From Stachybotrys elegans (taxonomy: Eukaryota > Ascomycota > Sordariomycetes > Hypocreales > Stachybotryaceae), in contig JAGPNK010000006.1 of the NCBI GenBank assembly GCA_020746835.1, positions 1 to 64,000 of the forward strand: a DNA stretch of 64,000 nucleotides. The letters are read 5' to 3'. Numbering within the stretch: position 1 is the stretch's first letter; each line of letters opens with the position of its first letter. Of the stretch, positions 34,006-44,998 are shown piece by piece. A program made the translations under genes and the position numbers. The notes under the pieces were generated by a model, which was not told the DNA's origin, searched no databases, and saw only the letters and a list, made by a program, of their open reading frames with translations.

Positions 34006-35988
34006 GGAATTCTTCCATGAACGATATCTATAAAAGTACAGCATCCGCTTGGTTTCGGCGAGGTGCGCAATAGGCTACTCGCTATTCAGCGCACCGACCC
34101 ATCGTGGGAGGCAATGGTAATCAGGCCGCTGGCATTGGTGAGGCAAGGCATGGCAAGACGCGTGCTTGCTCACCCCGCCGCAGCATTGTAGAAATTTTGC
34201 ATCTCCGTGGAGGTTGGAGATGCTGGGATGGCGATGTTTTGGTTCAGCAGAGGCGCCGGAGATGCGGAAATCCAAAGTCCTCCTGTATGGCGCCGTGACA
34301 TACTGGTTTTCAAGACACAAGAGTAAGCCAATGCAACCTCGGAAAGACTCGGAAAACACACTGTTGGGCATCCGCTGGCATAATGCACCGTGCCATCGTG
34401 AGTGCTTGCTTGGTAATTTCCCATCCCTGGCCTTTGGTTCATCATTTTTTCACCGCTTTCCATAACTATGATTATGCAACGGAAAGCGATGTGTGGATCA
34501 TTTGTGGCATGATGTTGGCTTATGATTCCACAAAATCCCGCTCTTTCGCTTGACGCTCGCCGGTTCCTGCTCCACGCTCTTGGGCCGAGGCGGGCCATGC
34601 GCCGACCTGGACTCAGCGATGGCACGCACGAGGGGGCGCGTTTTGAGGCTGAATGTTCATCGTACGGTATCGAAGCCTGGAACGGATATCACCGCGCGCC
34701 GAAATGTCTCTTCTAGGCAAGTCCATGTAGGATTCCCCGGATCGTCCCATGGTCCTCGTAGCGACCACTTAGGCGAGATGGATTTGCACGTCGAATCTGG
34801 GGAAATTCTTCATCTGCGCTTGGATCGGATTGCGGTGAGGTTCGCAAGAGCCTTCTATTTGGCGTCTGGTAGGATCACTCTGGTATTGGCCGAGAGTTTC
34901 GGCCGGCACTGCTGATTGAAGATGGCAAACGGGACCACAGACGTGTGCAGCCACAGTGCAGCCCACAATACTAGTCATGTGGTCGGGTTTTTACTGGCAG
35001 CAAGCGAGGACATGCTCTTGTACACGCGGCCTGCCTTGGCCAATGCAGCCATTGCGAAGGACCGGATTGGGCTCATCGGGCAAAGCCAGGTGAGCTCGGC
35101 GCTGTGGGATATGTCGAGCTCTGTCGTCTTCGAGGTGATTCTGTCAATGTGTGCCGGGCTTCTTGGTTGCGTTTCTGTGTCTTGAGGCGAATAAATGGTC
35201 AAGGTAGAAGGTGGAAGCGGGAGATTGCGTTGATCCAACTTCCACTTTGGAGGAAGGAGCGTGACTGTCAGGTGACATTGCCCATAACCGTCACCCTCTC
35301 CATCTCCTTCAACCTGATGTTAGCGACAAGTCGAATACTAGGTCGAAACAAGAATTATGCTTGTGTCTTTGCTTCAATTCGCCCTATCGACGTTCGACAT
35401 GGAAATGCATCGACAGGATAGTTCGCCAGACAAGGCAATGGGAGGCTACGCTGATGAATTGACTTCCAGCCCCCCCGAGCCAAAACAAGATAAACCTTCG
35501 ACGGGCGCCTCGAACCAGCTTCTCGTACAATTCCCATTGCAGCATGCTCAAAATAGCTACGCCGTACCGATGGACCATCTACATACCGGCAGAGCCGTAG
35601 CGCTCGACTTTGAATGGGCACAAACGAGCCACCTCCACCTAATCTTCGACGTCATCCTGACAGTATCCCAGTCCATCGACAAGCACAGCATGTCTCTCGT
35701 TCCCCTCCTTCTTACTGCCAAATTACTTGCCTGTTTCCGACACCCATCGCGACCGTCCACTGACTGCTTGACAAGTCACTGAGCTCGGCATTCTGCTGCG
35801 CCCTGTAACGCCACCGAGCTCCAACCAATCCCGTCCTTTCACATCACGCCAGCCCGGTCGGAAAGCATCTGAGCATACTGCTGTCCTGGCTCCCAGACCA
35901 CAAGTATTGCATTGCCAGACAGGGTCTTGTATAGGTCAAATCCAGAGGTGAGCCTACCCATAGCACCACATGCTGTCCTCGCAAGACG

Positions 35989-35995
35989 TATAAAA
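35989..35995 (+). promoter_or_regulatory. TATA box of trehalose synthase gene
   Basis: TATAAAA in GACGTATAAAACCG, about 170 bp before the start codon at 36163. Confidence 0.5.
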
Positions 35996-36162
35996 CCGCC
36001 CTCATTCCAAGCGCGCCGGAACTCGATGTATTGCCAGCAATACACATGGAACATCATCATTCAATTGAACAGCCAGAGTTCATATCCATTCCTACTCACC
36101 CATTCGTTGCACTTGAGATACCCATAGACCTAACAGCCCATAGAGACGACTAGGACCTCATC

Positions 36163-38619
36163 ATGGCTCCGCAAACATCTCGCCTCCGGAGATTTTCCAT
36201 CGGCCCTTCAGCCTACATGAAGAGGCGTATGAGTGACGCCGTGGCCGCAGACGGAGACTTTGGCACCTCATTGACTGTACGTATTACTACCGCACAACAT
36301 GCCCCCTTCTCTCCTCAGAAACTGACCGACGCCATCATAGACTCTCTACCTAGGGATATCCGCCGTCTTCCAAAATGAAAAGACAGTCTTGGTAGCTATA
36401 GCGATTCACGACACCGTCTACTTGGTTGACTATACTCTGAGGAAAGTCACCCTCGACAATGGAGGGGGCGACGCCATTGCAGACGACATCTTCCCTGAGA
36501 TAGAACGATACAGGGAAGCCCACATGGTCAAGTTCATCGGCGCAGGTCTCCCCACGACTCTCCATCGACTGAGCCCTACTCTCTGTTCCCGGCTCTGGCG
36601 CGAGCTTGACATTGTCCCCATCGTCATGAGGCCCGACAGTAGCAGCAAGTGGAAGAACTTCTGGGATATCAAGCACGTCGACGAGCAAGCCGATTCCATG
36701 GCTCGTAAATGCATCATGTACTCCCTCCCTCGAGCTATCTTCGAGCAGACTCTAACTCTGTCCCAGGAACTTCGGCCCTTCCTTTGTTCCCCTCCTGCAA
36801 GTTGCCTTCCGAGGCGCCGTCCAGACTGACTCGGGCTTCCGAGCCCAGATGCTGACAATCGACGACTACAAGAGCACATGCAGCCAAGCCACATGGGACG
36901 TCATGTCCCTGTATACAGAGAAGCTCAAGTCCAATAAGACAAAGGTCGCCTTCTTCAGCAGCACACCCCAGGGCGGGGGCGTGGCCCTCATGCGCCATGC
37001 TCTCCTGCGCTTCGCTCACGTCATGGACGTTGATGTGACGTGGTATGGTATGTAGAGTGCTCCTCCAAACATGCATGCAGTGTCGCTAGCTAACATTCTT
37101 GGCTCAGTTCCCAAGCCAAAGCCTGGTGTTTTCCGCATCACCAAAAACATCCACAACATACTACAAGGCGTCAACAAGGATGGAGAACGCATCTCAGAGG
37201 AAGAGAAGAACAGCATCAGCGCCTGGATCGTCAGCAATGCAGAACGCTACTGGTTGCCCGAAGGGGGGCCGCTACAGCCACCGGAGCGAGGAGGCGCAGA
37301 TGTGATCATGGCAAGTCTACGTCCCATAACCATGATACTCATCCATCCTAATGTTTTCGACAGATTGATGATCCCCAGATGCCTGGTCTCATTCCCATAA
37401 GCAAGCGCATCGCCCCCAAGCGCCCTGTCCTTTACCGCTCGCATATCCAAATCCGGAGCGACCTCGCCGCCAAGGCCGGCTCTCCCCAAGCGGACGTCTG
37501 GGACTTTCTCTGGTCCAACATTCAGCACGCCGACATGTTTATCAGTCACCCGATTCCGGAGTTCGTACCGCGAAATGTTCCGAGGGAGAAGGTTGCTTAC
37601 ATGCCCGCCACGACGGACTGGCTCGATGGGCTCAACAAGCCGTTGAACAGGCAGGACATTGGGTTCTACGGACATACCTACAACTTGCAGTGTCACTCTC
37701 AGAGAACGTAAGCCCAGCGCCTCCTTGCTATATTATTTCCGCAGACTATGACGCTGACAAAAATAGACCACAGCTCAAGTGGCCACATCGTGAGACACCT
37801 ATGCCATTACGTATAGTCGACAAAACTAACACCTTGCAGGCAAATACATAGCCCAGGTCGCCCGCTTCGATCCTTCCAAGGGCATCCCCACCGTCATCGA
37901 TGCCTACGCCGAGTTTCGCCGAAGATGCGATGAAGAAGGCATCACCGACATACCCCAACTCTGCGTGTAAGACACACTCACACCTCTACACATTCGCAAC
38001 AGCTAACTCGAGCAGATGCGGCAACTCATCCGTCGATGACCCCGACGGCACCATCATCTATGACCAGACCATGCATCAGCTCGAGGAAAACTACCCACAC
38101 CTCATGGACGACTGCAGCATCATGCGCCTCAACGCCAACGACCAGCTTCTCAACACGGTCCTCCGAAAGGCCCACGTCGTGCTGCAGCTCTCGACGCGCG
38201 AAGGCTTCGAGGTCAAGGTCTCCGAGGCGCTGCACGCGGGACGTCCCGTCATCGCCACGCGCGCCGGCGGCATCCCGCTGCAGGTCAAGGACGGCGTGAA
38301 TGGGTTCCTCGTCGAGCCGGGCGATGCGAAGGCCGTGGCCCAGCACCTGGTCGAGCTCTTCCGCGACAGCGAGCTGCACGCTAGGATGAGCGAGGCGGCG
38401 CGTACTGGTGTCAGTGACGAGGTCGGCACTGTGGGCAACGCGCTGGCTTGGTTCTACCTCGCTGCCAAGTGGAACGAGGTTGGCGTGGACCCGGGGCTGA
38501 AGGGCGAGGAGAAGTGGGTGAATGATATGGCACGCGATGAGGCTGGAGTGCCGTACACGGAGACGGAGAATCGGCTGCCACGGCACTATACGCAGAGGAA
38601 GGAGCTGCCGCTGAGATAG
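36163..38619 (+). CDS. ccg-9: Trehalose synthase / phosphorylase, clock-controlled gene 9 type (GT4)
   Basis: Eight exons, join(36163..36276,36341..36717,36767..37047,37108..37310,37364..37707,37767..37789,37840..37966,38016..38619), 690 residues. Homologue of Neurospora ccg-9, a retaining GT4 glycosyltransferase that makes or cleaves trehalose; cytosolic. Supporting stretches are TLYLGISAVFQNEKTVLVA, FFSSTPQGGGVALMRH, RKYIAQVARFDPSKGIPTV, and the GT4 signature STREGFEVKVSEALHAGRP with its E-x7-E pair. All phases agree. Intron 4 (37311-37363) starts GCAAGT and is a GC-AG intron: DVIM joins IDDPQMPGLIP. Exon 6 is only 23 nt, supported by QLKWPHRKYIAQ. The N-terminal 40 residues are Arg-rich and weakly conserved. 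Trehalose links it to desiccation and heat tolerance and conidiation in other fungi. Confidence 0.93.
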
Positions 38620-38952
38620 ATCAGAGAATTGCATCAAGAGGAGGCATACAAGGCAATCAGTTGAATTTTGAGGGGGACGCTTAGTAGATGATATACATGC
38701 ATGCTGTTTTAGGCAGATGTAATGGTAATCCAGTGTAATTCATTGCTTGTGGTGGTCCAAGCATACGTAGGCAGCTAGCCGTACGAGACGTGAGTTTATA
38801 TAGTACCTATCAACAGAACATTACCAGCGCGGCATTGCACAATCTCACGGCGGGGCCGCGGCACGGTTCTGCGACAACTTGACAAGGCATTGTTCAGATT
38901 GCTCAGCGTACACTACTTTCTACATTACAGCCCAAGCCATGTACAGGGGAGC
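38620..38952. other. Convergent 3' spacer
   Basis: 333 bp between the 3' ends of trehalose synthase (+) and Mn-SOD (-). Contains both terminators in principle; no clear polyadenylation hexamer pair is seen. Confidence 0.45.
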
Positions 38953-39776
38953 TTATTTCTCGAATCGCTTGGCGACGGTGCCCCAGTTGATGACGTCCCA
39001 GATGGCGCTGAAGTACTCGGCCTTGCGGTTCTGGTACTGGAGGTAGTAGGCGTGCTCCCAGGCATCAATGCCCATGAGGGGCTCGAGGTTGCCCGTGATG
39101 GGGTCCTGGTTGGCGCGGGTGACGAGGCTCAGGGTGCCCGAGGTCTTGTCCTTGACGAGCCAGGCCCAGCCGGAGCCCTGGATGCCGGCGAGAGCGGTGT
39201 TGGCCTGCTTCTTGAGGTTGTCGAAGGAGCCAAAGTCCTCGTTGATGGCCGTCTGCCAAAAAGTCAGCATGTCAAAGTTCTCGGGGGCTGCTGTGCGGGT
39301 AGACGGGTTCTTGCGCACCAGGAGCTTGCCCTCGGGCTCACCGCCACCGCCCTTGCCGTTGGGGGCCAGGTTCTCCCAGAAGAGGGAGTGGTTCACGTGG
39401 CCACCGCCGTGGAAGTTGATGAGAGGAGCCTGGGCAGCGGCGGCCTTGGCATCGCCCTTGGCCTGTGCCTCGGCCAGCGCCTCGACGGCCGAGTTGAAGC
39501 CGTTGACGTACGTCTGGTGGTGCTTGGAGTGGTGCAGCTCCATGATCTGGCCCGAGATGTAGGGCTCGAGAGCGCCATAGTCGTCTGCGGAGACATCAGC
39601 CTTGGAGGGTTCCGCGGGGGTCCGCAGGTCGGGGGAGCCATACAGGAGAGATCAGGGAGCGTGGCCTTGCGGGCGGCGCTGGTGCTGGCAAAGGTGGCAG
39701 CAGCAATGCGCTGGGGAGCGGCGGCACGGACACCGGCGCGCAGGGCGGGAGCGGTTCGGAGGAGAGCGGCGGACAT
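38953..39776 (-). CDS. sod2: Manganese superoxide dismutase, mitochondrial
   Basis: Three exons, complement(join(38953..39252,39319..39584,39644..39776)), 232 residues. It dismutates superoxide in the mitochondrial matrix. An Arg/Ala/Ser-rich presequence (about 35 residues) precedes ATLPDLSYDYGALEPYI, the normal mature start. Metal ligands are present: first His of LHHSKHH (His62), His of NHSLFW, and Asp and His of DAWEHAYY; the glycine-rich GGGGEPEG loop follows the second ligand. The intron 39253-39318 is 66 bp, stop-free and in frame, so a naive reading inserts 22 residues after GKLL; GTGCGC donor, GCTGAC branch and GGCAG acceptor, plus the exact family match of GKLL-TAINEDFGS, show that it is removed. 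It ends with no extra extension. Confidence 0.95.
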
Positions 39777-40329
39777 TTTGAATCTGTAGGAGAGGGTGTG
39801 AGCGACGGCGACGACGGAGGTTTCCCCTTGTTTTTTCAAGGCAGCTGTCTGGCTTTTTTTCCCTCCTCGGGTTTCACACGTGCGGGAGTGTACGAAGGAA
39901 TTGGCGCAGGCTTCGACAGTGTCGACTGAATCAATTGATAGGAAGGAAGAATAATTCGAAAGCTCCAACTTACCAGCTAGATGTACGGATTCCGACGGAA
40001 GATGGGAATTTGCGAGGAGTGTTATCCGAGGGGGTGGATGATGTCAAGATACGCAAGAGGCTCCAGTTCTTCGGAGGAGAGGAGCTCGGACAGCCGAGCT
40101 CATGGTTTCGTCACTTGTGGCTGGAGCTTGTCTGGCATTCGGTGGCTTGTGGCGCATGCATCAGAAAAAACGTCCACCCCCCACTTTCTGGCCTAGCGCG
40201 TCTTGGAGGGGCAGTTTTGGGAGGAAGGAAGGCGCGTTGGATGGATTTGATATTGAGGGAACGTGACAGCTTCAAACCCTCGACTGACAGACCCATTGTC
40301 GTCCACGGCTCCGGTCCTAGAGCCTCGCA
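39777..40329. promoter_or_regulatory. Divergent promoter region, SOD2 / PSF3
   Basis: 553 bp between two divergently oriented start codons. No clear TATA box; consistent with housekeeping promoters on both sides. Confidence 0.45.
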
Positions 40330-40937
40330 ATGTCTTACTACGATGTGGATGCCATCCTCACAGACGCGGAGGTTTGTACCGTCCATACCGGCTTACTACT
40401 ACTACTACTACTACTACTCCCGCTGACCGTTCCACGCAGAAAGTACCCTGCCAGTTCGAAATCGACGCCCCCGACCTCGGCCACCTCGACCACTCGACGG
40501 GCGGCCTCAAGGCCGGGACGCAGCTGTCGCTCCCGCTGTGGCTAGCCGAGATGCTGGCGCTCGCGGCGGCGGGCGAGGACGCGCGGGCGCCGCTGACGCT
40601 CAACCTGCCGGCGAGCCTGTCCGAGGCCGTCGTGGCGGCGCTCAAGGCGGACCCGCGGGCGGTGCCGCTGCGCGACCAGAGCCTGCACTTCTACGGCGTG
40701 GGCGTGCGCATGCTGGACCTGTTTGAGGAGCCCGAGCTGGGCGCCGTGCTGCGCAGGACGTTTGTCGTGCGCGCCAACGACGTCGGCCTGCACGCTCGCA
40801 AGGCCGACGAGGGCGTCGGCGGCCAGGGCGAGGAGTTTCTGCGCGGCCTGGACGAGTGGGAGAGGGCGCTGTTCCGGAGGGGGCATGAGGGCGTCAAGGG
40901 GGCCAAGGAGTGGACCGAGAAGGTCAAGAAGTCGTAG
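40330..40937 (+). CDS. psf3: GINS complex subunit Psf3
   Basis: Two exons, join(40330..40371,40440..40937), 179 residues. Psf3 is one of four GINS subunits (with Sld5, Psf1, Psf2) that join Cdc45 and Mcm2-7 in the replicative CMG helicase in the nucleus. Exon 1 encodes the invariant start MSYYDVDAILTDAE; exon 2 continues KVPCQFEIDAPDLGHLD, then KAGTQLSLPLWLAEMLA, and a helical A-domain ending in EWTEKVKKS. The 68-bp intron after codon 14 is at a commonly conserved position and contains a TAC repeat. Length is typical (about 180-200). Confidence 0.94.
40394..40417. repeat. (TAC)8 microsatellite inside PSF3 intron
   Basis: Eight TAC units in the single PSF3 intron, between donor GTTTGT and the CGCTGAC branch point. 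Confidence 0.93.
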
Positions 40938-41388
40938 GTGGCGGGGTGGAATGGGGGGGGATGGCTTGCGATGATACCCTTTACGACTTTACGAGATGAA
41001 ATACACGAGTTACAATGGCAGTGGTTGTTGTGTGAGGCTGTCTGTAATATCATGCGCATGACAAGCGCAGTCCAGCAACGTAAACCTCCGCAATGGATTA
41101 GTCGGACATCGCCCGGTCCAGAAATACCATATCTAATCGTATCCCGCAATCTAGGCCATCACAGAATGAATCTAATCCCCTTGTCGCCACCGTCCGGCTC
41201 CCGATCCACTCCGGCGGCCGGCTGCCGCCCAACCCGGTCGTCGGCGGACTCCGGACTCGGAGCGATATATAACCTCCCCAAGTCCACCACTCAGCAGCAC
41301 TTCTTCTCCTCAGCAGAAACAGCCCCAGAAGCCTCCTGAACAGCCATACGAGCATTTCCAAGCAACGCCTGAAAATCTACATCTCGCC
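40938..41388. other. Spacer between PSF3 and xanthine dioxygenase
   Basis: 451 bp. A TATATAAC element near 41263-41270 sits about 120 bp before the XanA start codon and may be its TATA box. CT-rich leader follows. Confidence 0.5.
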
Positions 41389-42691
41389 ATGGCCTCGCAG
41401 GTTACCATCACTCCCATTGCCGCGCCGCAAGGCTCCCGCATCGACTTTGGCGCCACCGTGACGAATGTCGACATCGAAAACCTCAGCGGTATGTCCCCAC
41501 GCCAATGCTCCCATCTTTCGTGACTGTGAAGCTGTATACATCCCATGGGAGAATACCCGTAGAATCGGTAACCTCCTCGGTAAGAAACCCCCCCCCCTTC
41601 TCCCACCGTCATCCAGAGTTCCCTCCGCTCTGACACTCAACTTCTCCCCTCCTCTAGACGCCGACTTCCAGCTCCTCCACGAAGCCCTCTTCACCCACCA
41701 AGTCCTCGTCCTCAAGAACCAATCCCACGCCACGCCCCGCGCGCAGTACGAGGTGACGCAGCGCTTCGACCCGTCGGCCTCGGCCTCGTACGGCCACGGC
41801 GCCACCCTCGACGCCAAGCGCTCCATCCTGCACCCGGACCTCAAGACCATCCCGCACCAGCCCCAGGTCCAGGTCATCGGCCACGGCTTCGTCCCGGAGT
41901 ACGAGGGCCTGCGCGACGTGCAGCTCCGCCACCCGCACCACCGCACCTTTCACGCCACGACCGTGCCCGAGGCCGAGGACCGAGACGTCACGCGCTTCTA
42001 CCGCTGGCACATTGACGCCGCCCTCTACGGCCTCGCTCCCCCCGTGGCCACGACGCTTCTCGCCGTCAAGGTCCCCGCGGGCCGCACGCAGACGCTGCGC
42101 TACGACGACGGCTCCGGCGAGGAGATGCCCGTGCCGCTCGGCACGACGGCCTTTGTCAGCGGCGAGGCCATGTACGACCTTCTCTCCGAGGAGGACAAGC
42201 AGTTCGCGCGCACCACGCGCGTCGAGTACGCCGCCCACCCCTACATCTGGATGTCGAGCGCCAAGTCGCGCCCCACGGGCCTCGGCCTCGTCTCCGAGGG
42301 CAAGGAGCTCGACGCCGCCGACCTCCCGCCCGTCGACCCGGCCGCCGTCCAGGTGCTCCCCATGTGCTGGCGCAACCCGCTCACGGGCAAGCTGGCGCTG
42401 CAGGTGCACCCTTCTGCCGTGAGACGGCTGCACCTCGCCGACGGCAGCGTTGTCGAGGACCTGGAGCGCGTTCGGGAGATGGTCTACCGGCTGCAGAGGC
42501 CGGCCATCTCGCCTGCCCATGTATACGCGCACGACTGGGAGGAGGGTGACTTTGTCATCTTCCACAACCGGGGCGTCTTGCACTCCGTGGTGGGTGCCTT
42601 TGCCGAGGATGAGGTCAGGTTGTTTAGGCAGTGCAACATTGCTGGAAGCGAGATGCCTCAGGGTCCTCTCCCAGTGTCTGCCGCTGCCTGA
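41389..42691 (+). CDS. xanA: Xanthine dioxygenase (Fe(II)/2-oxoglutarate-dependent, TauD family)
   Basis: Two exons, join(41389..41488,41658..42691), 377 residues. Matches the fungal XanA group closely: ENLSDADFQLLHEALFTHQ across the 169-bp intron, TQRFDPSASASYGHG, SILHPDLKTIPHQPQVQVIG, and LPMCWRNPLTGKLALQVHPS. Iron ligands are His151 and Asp153 in RWHIDAALYG and a distal His342 in NRGVLHSVVG; the 2-oxoglutarate-binding Arg is in the C-terminal VRLFRQCNIAG. It oxidises xanthine to urate without a molybdenum cofactor, serving purine use as nitrogen source. Length agrees with characterised XanA (about 370). In aspergilli the gene is under purine and nitrogen control; I did not find a cluster of GATA sites strong enough to claim the same here. 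Confidence 0.95.
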
Positions 42692-42798
42692 TTCACCATG
42701 TAAGAGGTGAGACACGGGTCAGTTTATGATAGATCATTTCCATATTTATACGATAAGGCGCCTTAAATCCATGTGTGTACGGAACTCGATGAAGTTCG

Positions 42799-43644
42799 TC
42801 ATCTCTTCTTCTTTCCATCCTCGCCCGGTACGATGGTGCTTCCATAGATCCAGTCCCTTATTCTTACAAAAACAACACATCCCACTCCAATCCACATCCA
42901 CGCAAACGTCAACAGCATGCCTCGCATCTCCAGCAAGATAAAGTATTTGTTCGAATACCTCACCAAGTAGGCCGTCCCATAGCAAAGACACCCGAGCATG
43001 GCCGCCCACTCGACATGTCCACGCACAGCGGCCTCGAGCACACTCTTCAGCGTTGGCAACGCCCGCGTGCCCAGCCAGCAAAGCACCAGCGCGGCTTGCA
43101 CCAACAGCATGTCCCACCTCTCCCGAGCGAGCTGCTCCAAAAACGCAGCTTCTGCCTCGCTCCCCCAGATGAGGATTCTTGCGTATGCATAGCCCTGCGC
43201 AGCGACACAGCATGTCTCTGCGTACACCGTCTCAAACGTCATAAGCGCCAGCACCAAGTACGCGACACGGCATACATCCATCATCTTGCCTTGCGCACTA
43301 GTTCCAAGTCTCAGCTTGTTCTCCAGTGCTCTTTGCCCATTTGTAAGGCAGTACTGGGGGATCACGAGGTAGAAGACAATAGCCTGCCACTCGTAGTTGA
43401 GTGATCTCTGCAGGTAGTAGTGCGGGGACGAGCGTGCCGTCTTCATGCCCTCGAGGGTCTCGCGCCAGAGAAAGTGCCCTATCCATGGAATGAGCACGCG
43501 ACGTATGTGGTTTATGAGGACTGCGGCGACGGCATATGCCACTGCGCAGCCATAACCGTTGCTCAAGAGTGAGGCATGGACTGTGTCAGGGGTAGTCGGG
43601 CTGGTCGGAAATGCCAGCGGGCCAGGCCGGCGATGAGGGGCCAT
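42799..43644 (-). CDS. Hypothetical multi-pass membrane protein
   Basis: Single-exon 281-residue protein with a good start (ATGGCC). Hydrophobic segments occur near residues 33-50, 88-102, 124-150, 177-192, 211-225 and 235-260, so five or six membrane spans, with a basic GEDGKKKR C-terminus that may be cytosolic. A conserved-looking polar loop EGMKTARSSPHYYLQRSLNYEW lies between the first and second span. I do not recognise the family; a wax-synthase-like or other acyltransferase fold was considered, but no HxxxD-type motif is visible. It is convergent with xanA, about 107 bp apart. Codon use is like its neighbours. Confidence 0.75.
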   Translation of the reverse strand: MAPHRRPGPLAFPTSPTTPDTVHASLLSNGYGCAVAYAVAAVLINHIRRVLIPWIGHFLWRETLEGMKTARSSPHYYLQRSLNYEWQAIVFYLVIPQYCLTNGQRALENKLRLGTSAQGKMMDVCRVAYLVLALMTFETVYAETCCVAAQGYAYARILIWGSEAEAAFLEQLARERWDMLLVQAALVLCWLGTRALPTLKSVLEAAVRGHVEWAAMLGCLCYGTAYLVRYSNKYFILLEMRGMLLTFAWMWIGVGCVVFVRIRDWIYGSTIVPGEDGKKKR

Positions 43645-44998
43645 TGATCTTCAATGGGGTGTAGGGCTAATGGTTGCGATTGACCTCTTTGATATGCCAC
43701 TCATAAAGTGGCGATCCCGGAAGTATGGGTAGATGGTGGTGGTTGGAAGATTGCTACAATTGGCTTCACTGACGCGTTAACCTATCGGGATTTGGTGGGA
43801 GCTAAGAAGTGGCTTTGATATTTTCATCTATGGCGTCCTAACAATTCCATCCGTGCAATAGAACTGAACAACATCTGGGAGAAAGGGCATCCAGCATATC
43901 CGCCCATAAAATATTCAACAATTGAATTGAAATGCACATTATCTGATCATCGCATCTCCACAAAATATAACCATGCTTGACTATGCAGGCTCTAGGGTAG
44001 CCAGTTCAGTTTCTACCCACATGAAGGATGAGGAAGCATGAACCAATGAATGACATGGACAAACAAGAAGTGCAATGATTTGTTTCAATTCAAGTATGCA
44101 ATAGTCAGAACAGTGTGTCAATTGTACGTGTCAACCGACACATCTCGACCGGACCTTCGTTATCATCTCATCGAGGCTCCGCGTCATCTCAACGTCATGA
44201 AGCCTCCAAACACCACAAAAGTGGGAAAATAAATACAAGCAGTATGTATGGGAGGCCTGTTTCGGCCCAATCCCACGCCCCCAGGTGTAGAACCCCTTCG
44301 CACCCATCCCAAGTCTATCTATCCCAAGGGTCAGCCGACCTTGTGCCCAGATACCCAACCCGGTCCATGAAACCCACAAACGCCGATCCCAATGCAGCCC
44401 AACCGGGCTCTCAAGAATCTGAATATTTGGAATAACCCATCCTGCCCTCGTGTCTTTGCCGCCCTTTGGCTCTCCCGCCGCCGAACTCCTCGCTAATTAA
44501 GCAGAAAACATTAATGTAGGTACAGTACATGGAACCACCTGTCGGGAGCTCTGCTCGCCCCAAGTGGTGTAGATGTTGCTCATTACAAGGCGCACGGCCA
44601 GCACTCACGAGTCCGATTCGCAGTCGGATTCGGCGCGGCCCACGCCTCCCACTTCACTGGACGCTTATCGCCGCAGCGCATTAAAACGTATGGTGCACCA
44701 CTATCAACTCGTAAAGGGATAAGGAGTGTAGTCGTCGCGCTTGGCTCAGCCGCCGAACCCGCGTCAACGCAGACAACGGTGGTGAGACGCTGACTTGTGG
44801 GTGGCACAACACCGGAACCGAATGTTCGAGTGTCGGAAAAGCCTAGCGTCACTGGCTGTCGCAGGAGCTAGTAGTGGTGTGTCCATTTAAATAAACGGTT
44901 GTCGTGGATGTTTTTCTTCCTTTTTTTGTGTGTGGTTTTGTTGTTTTACTGATTTAAGGCCGTATGATGAAATAAAAAATGATTGATCAGAAAATGGC
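43645..44998. other. Non-coding spacer
   Basis: 1.35 kb between two minus-strand genes, AT-richer around 43.8-44.2 kb. It contains the C2H2 factor 3' end and the promoter of the orphan membrane protein. A short inverted repeat (TCCGA...TCGGA) occurs near 44.61 kb. No gene seen. Confidence 0.5.

Larger units (their letters stand above)
33884..36162. other. 2.3-kb divergent spacer, flavohaemoglobin / trehalose synthase
   Basis: Shared upstream region of two divergently transcribed stress-type genes, with a TATA box at each end (separate entries). Open frames inside are short and lack domains. Confidence 0.5.

Noticed and set aside
39253..39318. 22-residue insertion in Mn-SOD as a novel structural feature
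   Set aside because: The segment has donor, branch and acceptor signals, and its removal gives the canonical SOD sequence, so it is treated as an intron.
41654..42715. 353-codon minus-strand frame over xanthine dioxygenase
   Set aside because: Antisense shadow of a recognised enzyme in GC-rich DNA.
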